Of a DNA stretch of 27,288 bases, positions 22,529 to 27,288 are shown in pieces. Origin of the DNA: DASQEH01 sp038239485 (GTDB lineage: Bacteria; Actinomycetota; Actinomycetes; Propionibacteriales; Nocardioidaceae); assembly GCA_038239485.1 (NCBI GenBank), contig JBBSET010000051.1:1-27288 (forward strand). The letters are read 5' to 3'. Both the position numbers and the translations under genes were made by a program. Position 1 is the stretch's first letter. Every line of letters starts with the position of its first letter. Below the pieces are notes generated by a model. The model was not told the DNA's origin, did no database searches, and was given only the letters and a program-made list of their open reading frames with translations.

Positions 22529-23500
22529 GTGTTCGGCACCCTGGTAGCCATCGGCAGCGCCATCATGGCGCCGCTGTACTACGTGACGACCGGTATCCTC
22601 ATCGTCTTCCACAAGCTGTTCAACGGCGTGCTCGGGCTCGATGCAGGCGTGTCGTGGGCACTGTCGATCATCGGGCTCACCATCTGTATCCGGACGCTGC
22701 TGATACCGCTCTTCGTCAAGCAGATCAAGAACAGCCGCAACATGCAGCTGCTGCAGCCGAAGGTCAAGGAGCTGCAGAAGAAGTACGGCCACGACCGAGA
22801 GCGGCTCACGCAAGAGACGATGAAGCTGTACAAGGAGACGGGTACCAACCCGCTCGCATCGTGCCTGCCCCTGCTGCTTCAGATGCCGATCTTCCTGGCG
22901 TTGTTCAGGACCCTCAACAAGGCCACCCACTCCGAACTGGTGGGCTTCTTCACCTCCCAGCAGGTCGCGTCTTTGCGCGACGGCACCATCTTCGGGCTCG
23001 CCAGGATCTCTGACTCCTTCACCCAGGCGACCTCGTGGCACACCCAGGCACTGACCGCCTTCCTCGTGGTGCTGATGACGGTCACGACGTTCACCACCCA
23101 GCGCCAGCTGATGCGCAAGAACATGCCCGATTCGGCCATGAGCGGGCAGTACGCCCAGCAGCAGAAGATTCTGCTCTACGTGCTCCCTGTCGTCTTCGCC
23201 GTCGGCGGCATCGCCTTTCCGGTCGGTGTCCTGCTCTACTGGTCCACGTCGAACCTGTGGACGATGGGTCAGCAGTTCTACGTCATCCGCAACAACCCGA
23301 CGCCTGGTACCCCGGCCTTCGAGGCGAAGAGGCAGCGTGACCTCAAGAAGCGGGGTGGCGAGGACCCTGGCGGTGCAACAGCCGTGATCACACCGCCCGA
23401 GGGCCCGAAGACCCCGCCGCGGGCGCAGCCGAAGAAGCAGTCGCGCGACCAGCGCCGCACCACCAAGCCCAAGCCCAAGCCCAAGCCCAGGGAGACCTAG
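22529..23500 (+). CDS. yidC: Membrane protein insertase YidC/Oxa1 family
   Basis: A 323-residue insertase that places membrane proteins into the bilayer, alone or with SecYEG. It has the five-segment Gram-positive layout without the large periplasmic domain: about 9-29, 43-63 (with R55 in TICIRTLLIPLF, the positively charged groove residue), 110-127, 173-190 and 213-248. The cytoplasmic loop 64-105 forms the coiled hairpin (KVKELQKKYGHDRERLTQETMKLYK). QMPIFLALFRTLN is a family signature. The tail (250-323) is basic, Lys/Arg/Pro-rich and ends in a KP repeat, likely for ribosome contact. There is no lipobox at the N-terminus. GTG 22529 directly abuts the yidD stop, with GAGGAG six bases before it. 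Confidence 0.95.
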   Translation: MFGTLVAIGSAIMAPLYYVTTGILIVFHKLFNGVLGLDAGVSWALSIIGLTICIRTLLIPLFVKQIKNSRNMQLLQPKVKELQKKYGHDRERLTQETMKLYKETGTNPLASCLPLLLQMPIFLALFRTLNKATHSELVGFFTSQQVASLRDGTIFGLARISDSFTQATSWHTQALTAFLVVLMTVTTFTTQRQLMRKNMPDSAMSGQYAQQQKILLYVLPVVFAVGGIAFPVGVLLYWSTSNLWTMGQQFYVIRNNPTPGTPAFEAKRQRDLKKRGGEDPGGATAVITPPEGPKTPPRAQPKKQSRDQRRTTKPKPKPKPRET

Positions 23501-23556
23501 ACCGCAGCGGTCAGCCTTCCAGCCTTTTCGGGCCATCGAGACGGAGTACGCATCAG

Positions 23557-23586
23557 ATGAGTGCAGAGCAGATGAGTGCAGAGCAG
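23557..23586 (+). repeat. 15-bp tandem repeat at the khpB start
   Basis: ATGAGTGCAGAGCAG is repeated exactly twice (23557-23571, 23572-23586), duplicating the start codon. A diverged third and fourth unit follow (TSTEQ, TSTEP). It encodes MSAEQMSAEQ and offers two in-frame starts. Confidence 0.9.
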
Positions 23587-24213
23587 ACGAGCACGGAGCA
23601 GACCAGCACCGAGCCAGCGGACGCCGACGTACCCGACGTTGACGACATCGAGTCTGACAGCGTCCCTCGCGGCAGCCGTGACAACGGTGGTGACGACGGC
23701 GCTGCTGATGAGGCTGGCGCGTCCGAGGACTCGGAGTCAGCTCCGATCGACCGGCTCAAGCGGCTCGAGAACGAGGGTGACGTCGCTGCCGACTACCTGG
23801 AGGAGCTTCTCGACATCGCTGATCTCGACGGGGACCTCGACATGGATGTCGAGGGCGACCGAGCGGCCGTCTCGATCGTCGGTGCAAATCTCGACAGCCT
23901 GGTGGGCGACGACGGCGCCGTGCTGGAGGCCTTGCAAGAGCTGACTCGCCTGGCGGTGTATCGCGAGACCGGCGAGCGGTCCCGCCTGATGCTCGACATC
24001 GGCGGCTACCGGGCCGATCTTCGGCGGAGCCTGGTCGAGCTCGCCAAGGAGGCCATCGACGAGGTGCGACTGACCGGTGAGGCCGTCAAGCTCGCCCCGA
24101 TGTCACCGTTCGAGCGCAAGGTCGTCCATGATGCTGTGGGTGATGCCGGCCTGAAGAGTGAGTCCGAGGGCGTTGAGCCGACCCGCTGCGTCGTGATCCT
24201 GCCGGTCCCCTGA
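23557..24213 (+). CDS. khpB: Jag/KhpB-type RNA-binding protein (KH-R3H)
   Basis: A 218-residue cytoplasmic RNA-binding protein. The first 65 residues are acidic and low-complexity (MSAEQMSAEQTSTEQTSTEP, then Asp/Gly-rich). The KH domain (about 75-150) contains LVGDDGAVLEALQELTRL, with the GxxG loop as G117-D-D-G120. The R3H domain (about 155-215) contains MSPFERKVVHDAV with the R187-x3-H191 pair. It lacks the N-terminal Jag-N domain of Firmicutes Jag, as is usual in actinobacteria. The first ATG (23557) has GGAG 10 bases upstream. A second ATG, 15 bp on, lies in a tandem repeat and is an alternative start. KhpB partners with KhpA elsewhere and affects cell-division and elongation mRNAs; here that is inference. 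The neighbours yidC and rsmG are standard. Confidence 0.92.
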   Translation: MSAEQMSAEQTSTEQTSTEPADADVPDVDDIESDSVPRGSRDNGGDDGAADEAGASEDSESAPIDRLKRLENEGDVAADYLEELLDIADLDGDLDMDVEGDRAAVSIVGANLDSLVGDDGAVLEALQELTRLAVYRETGERSRLMLDIGGYRADLRRSLVELAKEAIDEVRLTGEAVKLAPMSPFERKVVHDAVGDAGLKSESEGVEPTRCVVILPVP

Positions 24214-24228
24214 CCGTTCGAAACCCTC

Positions 24229-24888
24229 GTGGCCGATGTTTCACGTGAAACCGATACTCCCGACGAGGCCGTCATCGCCCACTGGTTCGGTGGGTCCACC
24301 GCCAAGATCCACGCGTACGCAGACCTGCTCCGCACCGACGGGCTACGTCGCGGGCTGGTCGGGCCTCGCGAGGGTGGCCGGCTATGGAGCCGCCACCTCC
24401 TGAACTGTGTCGTGGTCCATCCCCTGATCCAGGCAGGCGCAAGGGTGGGGGACATCGGCTCGGGGGCCGGGCTGCCGGGCGTCGTTCTTGCGCTCGCCCG
24501 CCCCGACCTCGCTGTCACTCTCATCGAGCCCTTGCTGCGGCGAAGCTCGTTTCTCGTAGAGGTGATCGAGGCGCTGGACGTGCCCAATATGACGGTGGTC
24601 AGGTCACGGGCCGAGGACCTGATCGGCACGGCGCAGTTCGATGTGGTCACGGCCAGGGCGGTGGCGCCGTTGGAGCGGCTGGTCGGGTGGGCCCTGCCGT
24701 TGTGCCGGCCGGGCGGCGAGCTGCTGGCGCTCAAGGGCGCCACCGCCCTGGCCGAGCTCGCCGATGCGTCGCTTGCTCTCTCGCGACTGCGGGCCGGGAT
24801 AGCCGCTGTGGAAGCCTGCGGAGAGGGTGTCGTCGACCCGGTTACCACCGTTGTCCGGATACAGTCGAATGGTCCGCTTGGTTCGTAG
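24229..24888 (+). CDS. rsmG: 16S rRNA (guanine-N7) methyltransferase RsmG
   Basis: A 219-residue class I SAM-dependent methyltransferase (also called GidB) that methylates G527 of 16S rRNA. The SAM motif is GDIGSGAGLPG (74-84). The characteristic early motif RLWSRHLLNCVVVHPLI (51-67) and the catalytic-region TARAVAPLERLVGW (141-154) followed by LLALKG are all present. The GTG at 24229 has no clear ribosome site and lies 15 bp after khpB, so translation is probably coupled. Residues 4-8 (VSRET) are encoded by a parS site (24237-24252). In other bacteria loss of RsmG gives low-level streptomycin resistance; nothing here suggests it is broken. The stop is at 24888, just before parA. Confidence 0.95.
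   Translation: MADVSRETDTPDEAVIAHWFGGSTAKIHAYADLLRTDGLRRGLVGPREGGRLWSRHLLNCVVVHPLIQAGARVGDIGSGAGLPGVVLALARPDLAVTLIEPLLRRSSFLVEVIEALDVPNMTVVRSRAEDLIGTAQFDVVTARAVAPLERLVGWALPLCRPGGELLALKGATALAELADASLALSRLRAGIAAVEACGEGVVDPVTTVVRIQSNGPLGS
24237..24252. promoter_or_regulatory. parS site 1, inside rsmG
   Basis: TGTTTCACGTGAAACC matches the universal parS TGTTTCACGTGAAACA at 15 of 16 positions, with the perfect core GTTTCACGTGAAAC. It is the loading site for ParB encoded 1.7 kb downstream. It sits within codons 3-8 of rsmG. Confidence 0.93.
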
Positions 24889-24900
24889 AGAGGTGTGCCG

Positions 24901-25944
24901 GTGCCGGTCCCGACATCGACTCGGTTGGGATGGCCGCAACCGATTCCGGAGGCCTCTCCCGGGCTGGGCTGGCCGGTTGTTCCACGTGAAACAACCGCTG
25001 CCTTTCCGACCGGGGTCTCCACGGCGGCCGAGATCGCAGCTCGCAGTCCCAGCGAACGCGACGCCGAGCCGCCGATCTCCCAAGCGGTGCACCATCGGCG
25101 TGAAGCCTCCGAGCGCCGGAGTCGGGGGCTGCCCGCGCCGAGCCAGACGCGGACCTTGGTGGTGGCCAACCAGAAGGGCGGCGTCGGAAAGACCACGACG
25201 GCTGTCAACGTCGCCGCCGCGCTTGCCCAGCACGGTCTGCGGGTCCTCCTCGTCGATCTGGACCCGCAAGGCAATGCCTCGACGGCGCTCTCCGTAGCGC
25301 ATGACGAGGGGTCGCCCGGCATCTACGACGTCCTCATCGGCGGCCGGTCGATCTCCTCGGTCCTGGTCGAGAGCCGCGACGTGCCGGGACTGTTCGTGGT
25401 CCCGGCCACCATCGACGTCGCCGGGGCCGAGATCGAGCTGGTCTCGGTCGTCGCCCGTGAGACCAGGCTGCTCAGGGCCTTGACCGCCCACCTGGAGGAC
25501 GCAGCGGCGCGCGGTCAGCGCTACGACTACGTCCTCATCGACTGCCCACCGTCCTTGGGCCTGCTGACGGTGAACGCGCTCTCGGCCGCCGAAGAGCTAC
25601 TCGTCCCCATCCAGTGCGAGTACTACGCGATGGAGGGGCTGAGCGCGCTGATGCGCACGGTGGCCCAGATCCGCGAGCACCTGAACCCCAGGCTCCGGCT
25701 CGGCGCGATCGTGCTGACGATGTACGACGCACGAACCCGGCTGGCCTCCTCCGTCGCCGAAGAGGTCCGGCGCCATTTCGGAGAACAGGTGCTGAAGACT
25801 GCCATACCTCGGTCGGTGCGTATCTCTGAGGCGCCGAGCCACGGACAGACGGTGTTGACCTACGACCCCGGCTCCCCCGGCGCCCTGTCCTATCTGGAGG
25901 CGGCGACCGAGCTGGCGAACCAGCTGGAAGGAGCAGTGCGGTGA
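24901..25944 (+). CDS. parA: Chromosome-partitioning ATPase ParA (Soj)
   Basis: A 347-residue ATPase that forms a nucleoid-bound gradient pulling ParB-parS complexes apart. An 80-residue Pro/Ala/Arg-rich N-terminal extension precedes TRTLVVANQKGGVGKTTTAVNVA, with deviant Walker A KGGVGKTT (about 92-99) including the signature first Lys. VLLVDLDPQGNAST follows. The Walker B region is YDYVLIDCPPSLGLLTVNAL, and AIPRSVRISEAPSHGQTVL is the family C-terminal motif. The extension resembles that of mycobacterial ParA, which is also read through a parS. I prefer GTG 24901 (GAGAGG seven bases upstream) over GTG 24895, which is too close to that site. The stop overlaps the parB GTG (GTGA). Confidence 0.95.
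   Translation: MPVPTSTRLGWPQPIPEASPGLGWPVVPRETTAAFPTGVSTAAEIAARSPSERDAEPPISQAVHHRREASERRSRGLPAPSQTRTLVVANQKGGVGKTTTAVNVAAALAQHGLRVLLVDLDPQGNASTALSVAHDEGSPGIYDVLIGGRSISSVLVESRDVPGLFVVPATIDVAGAEIELVSVVARETRLLRALTAHLEDAAARGQRYDYVLIDCPPSLGLLTVNALSAAEELLVPIQCEYYAMEGLSALMRTVAQIREHLNPRLRLGAIVLTMYDARTRLASSVAEEVRRHFGEQVLKTAIPRSVRISEAPSHGQTVLTYDPGSPGALSYLEAATELANQLEGAVR
24978..24993. promoter_or_regulatory. parS site 2, inside parA
   Basis: TGTTCCACGTGAAACA matches parS at 15 of 16 positions (T to C at position 5). Flanking bases extend the dyad to 24975-24996 (GGT on the left, ACC on the right). It is read in frame as V-P-R-E-T in the ParA N-terminal extension. Confidence 0.92.
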
Positions 25945-26885
25945 CGACGAACCAGCGCGGACTCGGTCGCGGCCTCGGGGCGCTGATCCCCACCAGCGCT
26001 CCCCAGCGGGAGGCGCGGCAGGGCTCGATGGATTCCAGTTCGGGGCGGGTACCTGACCGGGCAGGGGTATGGTTCGCTGAGCTTGCGGTGGATGCGATCC
26101 GACCCAACCCCAGGCAGCCCCGCACCATCTTCGACGAGGACGCGATGGCGGAGCTCGTCTACTCCATCTCGCAGGTGGGACTGCTGCAGCCGATCGTGGT
26201 CCGGCCTTTGGACGACGTCGACAGCTATGAGCTCGTCATGGGTGAACGACGGTGGCGGGCGGCCAGCCTGGCCGGGCTCGAGCGGATACCTGCGATCGTC
26301 AGACGGACGGCCGACGATGCCCTTCTGCGCGACGCGCTCCTGGAGAACCTGCATCGCGCCCAGCTCAACCCGCTCGAGGAGGCGGCGGCATACCAACAGA
26401 TGCTCGACGACTTCGACTGCACACACGACGAGCTGGCCCAACGGGTCGGGCGCTCCCGCCCACAGATCTCGAACACGATCCGGCTTCTCAAGCTGCCTGT
26501 CGATGTGCAGCGCAGGGTCGCCTCGGGAGTGTTGTCGGCCGGGCACGCACGAGCCTTGCTGGCGCTGGACGACCCGGTCACCATGGACCGGCTCGCCAGC
26601 CGGGCGGTCGCCGAGGGCATCTCCGTGCGAGGTCTCGAGGAGCTGGTGGCAGTGGGAGAGGGTGATAAACGCCGCTCGACTCGTGCTGGGGGGCCTCGTC
26701 CGGTGGTCCCCGAACTGGCTGAGATCGCCGAGCGGCTGTCCGAGCGGCTGGAGACTCGCTGCACAGTCGATCTCGGTCGGCGACGGGGGAAGCTCGTGGT
26801 GGAGTTCGCGACCCTCGAAGACCTGCAGCGCATCATGGCCGTCTTCGACGGACCCGCTCGCACCGACCACGCCCAGCAGGCTTGA
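25941..26885 (+). CDS. parB: Chromosome-partitioning protein ParB (Spo0J)
   Basis: A 314-residue CTP-dependent clamp that loads at parS and spreads along DNA. It begins TNQRGLGRGLGALIPT, the basic ParA-interacting motif. The N-domain has IRPNPRQPRTIFDEDAMAELVYSISQVGLLQPIVVRP and the CTP-binding motif GERRWRA (101-107). ENLHRAQLNPLEEAAAY (135-151) leads into the parS-binding helix-turn-helix (about 163-184, LAQRVGRSRPQISNTIRLLKLP). The C-terminal dimerisation segment ends VVEFATLEDLQRIMAVFD. The GTG at 25941 overlaps the parA TGA and has GGAAGGAG about 7-8 bases upstream. It is the last gene of the rightward operon. Certain. Confidence 0.96.
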   Translation: MTTNQRGLGRGLGALIPTSAPQREARQGSMDSSSGRVPDRAGVWFAELAVDAIRPNPRQPRTIFDEDAMAELVYSISQVGLLQPIVVRPLDDVDSYELVMGERRWRAASLAGLERIPAIVRRTADDALLRDALLENLHRAQLNPLEEAAAYQQMLDDFDCTHDELAQRVGRSRPQISNTIRLLKLPVDVQRRVASGVLSAGHARALLALDDPVTMDRLASRAVAEGISVRGLEELVAVGEGDKRRSTRAGGPRPVVPELAEIAERLSERLETRCTVDLGRRRGKLVVEFATLEDLQRIMAVFDGPARTDHAQQA

Positions 26886-26911
26886 GGGAGCCCGCCGGCA
26901 GTCTGCCTCAA
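26882..26911 (+). terminator. Imperfect dyad at the end of parB
   Basis: A 30-bp dyad centred on GCCGGC with matching ends TTGAGG (26882-26887) and CCTCAA (26906-26911) and three mismatches per arm. It overlaps the parB stop codon. There is no T-run, so it is only a possible terminator; it marks the boundary between parB and the next transcription unit. Confidence 0.4.
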
Positions 26912-26926
26912 TAGTCCCACCCGACA

Positions 26927-26955
26927 TTGAAAGGAGTCTTTCGAAAGAGTAGTTT
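26927..26955 (+). promoter_or_regulatory. Promoter with central dyad, likely leaderless
   Basis: TTGAAA (26927-26932), a 17-bp spacer, then TAGTTT (26950-26955). The distance from -10 to the ATG at 26963 is 7 bp, so the transcript would begin at or within a base or two of the start codon. The spacer contains the perfect palindrome CTTTCGAAAG (26938-26947), inside a longer imperfect dyad (about 26929-26956). It is a plausible operator for the regulator encoded next. Confidence 0.6.
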
Positions 26956-26962
26956 CACAGTT

Positions 26963-27288
26963 ATGCCCCTCAGTCGCCGCCGGGTCACCGATGCCCGTGA
27001 CATGGCCGCCTTGGCCCACCCACTTCGCCTGGACCTGCTCGACCTGCTCCTGGCCCATGGCGCGATGACCGCCAGCGAGGCAGGTCGTGGGCTGCACCAG
27101 AACCCCTCGAACGTGTCCTGGCACCTGCGCAAGCTCGCCGAGTACGGTTACGTCCGGCAGGAGGACACCGGAAAGGGGCGGCAGCGGCCCTGGAAGCTGG
27201 TCACGCAGGCGCTGTCGTGGGGCGACGATGCCGACGACGACGCCCAGGCGTCCGCGCTGCTCGACGTCGCCGTCGACCGAGAGGTTCA
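26963..27288 (+). CDS. ArsR-type winged-helix transcriptional regulator, 3' end outside window
   Basis: The frame is open from ATG 26963 to the right edge, giving 108 visible residues. It begins MPLSRRRVTDARDMAALAHPLRLDLLDLL, the typical ArsR-like opening (ALAHP.RL.LL..L). TASEAGRGLHQNPSNVSWHLRKLAEYGYVRQE is the helix-turn-helix with the recognition helix (SNVSWHLRKL), followed by the beta wing (TGKGRQRPWKLV). An acidic stretch DDADDDAQASALLDVAVDRE follows. No metal-binding Cys motif is visible. It resembles the longer ArsR/DUF-type helix-turn-helix proteins with a C-terminal effector region. The upstream dyad inside its promoter suggests autoregulation. No ribosome site is needed if it is leaderless. 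Its regulon cannot be told from this window. Confidence 0.85.
   Translation, partial: MPLSRRRVTDARDMAALAHPLRLDLLDLLLAHGAMTASEAGRGLHQNPSNVSWHLRKLAEYGYVRQEDTGKGRQRPWKLVTQALSWGDDADDDAQASALLDVAVDREV

Noticed and set aside
21734..23536. 600-codon minus-strand frame across rpmH, rnpA, yidD and yidC
   Set aside because: The plus strand encodes four conserved proteins in this interval; the antisense product has no recognisable domain and is low-complexity.
1..27288. CRISPR arrays, insertion sequences, prophage or rRNA genes
   Set aside because: No regularly spaced repeats, transposase or integrase motifs, terminal repeats with target duplication, or rRNA sequence were seen.

Overview
The window reads as the replication-origin region of a high-GC actinobacterium. 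Gene order and sequence signatures support this: dnaA-dnaN-gnd-recF-dciA(DUF721)-gyrB-gyrA-DUF3566 runs leftward on the minus strand, and rpmH-rnpA-yidD-yidC-jag-rsmG-parA-parB runs rightward on the plus strand. A gnd gene between dnaN and recF and the DUF3566 membrane protein after gyrA are typical of Streptomyces/Nocardioides-like actinobacteria. My best guess is Propionibacteriales (Nocardioidaceae-like), inferred from gene order only.

Layout. (1) 1-1170: 5' part of a minus-strand methyl-accepting chemotaxis receptor that runs off the left edge. (2) 1421-9546: a compact type IV pilus (T4P) cluster. The prepilin peptidase pilD is on the plus strand. It converges on a minus-strand series pilA - pilT - pilB - pilC - pilV-like - pilW-like - large PilX-like tip pilin, most of it coupled through overlapping stop/start codons. 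PilM/N/O are not seen. (3) 9752-15226: DUF3566, gyrA, gyrB. (4) 15588-19403: dciA, recF, gnd, dnaN. (5) 19404-21774: dnaA flanked on both sides by non-coding DNA carrying DnaA boxes, the probable oriC. (6) 21775-26885: ribosomal protein L34, RNase P protein, the YidD/YidC membrane-insertion pair, the RNA-binding protein Jag/KhpB, the 16S rRNA methyltransferase RsmG, and the ParA/ParB segregation pair. Two parS sites lie inside the rsmG and parA reading frames. (7) 26963-end: 5' part of an ArsR-type winged-helix regulator with a likely leaderless promoter.

How it fits together: DnaA, DciA, DnaN, RecF and gyrase initiate, prime, clamp, repair and unwind at the origin. ParA/ParB with the parS sites segregate it. 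Genes on both arms are transcribed away from dnaA and so run with the replication forks; pilD is the exception. The accessory part is the T4P cluster directly behind DUF3566. It holds a c-di-GMP-type N-domain ATPase (PilB), a retraction ATPase (PilT), one abundant-type pilin and three minor pilins. The tip candidate is unusually large (518 aa, 12 Cys) and lacks the pilin Glu5.

The core is conventional. The points most worth a second look are the T4P/tip-pilin cluster, DnaA boxes on both sides of dnaA, a 14-bp motif shared by two spacers of the replication operon, and the regulator promoter with a dyad between -35 and -10. No RNA genes, insertion sequences or CRISPR arrays were found.
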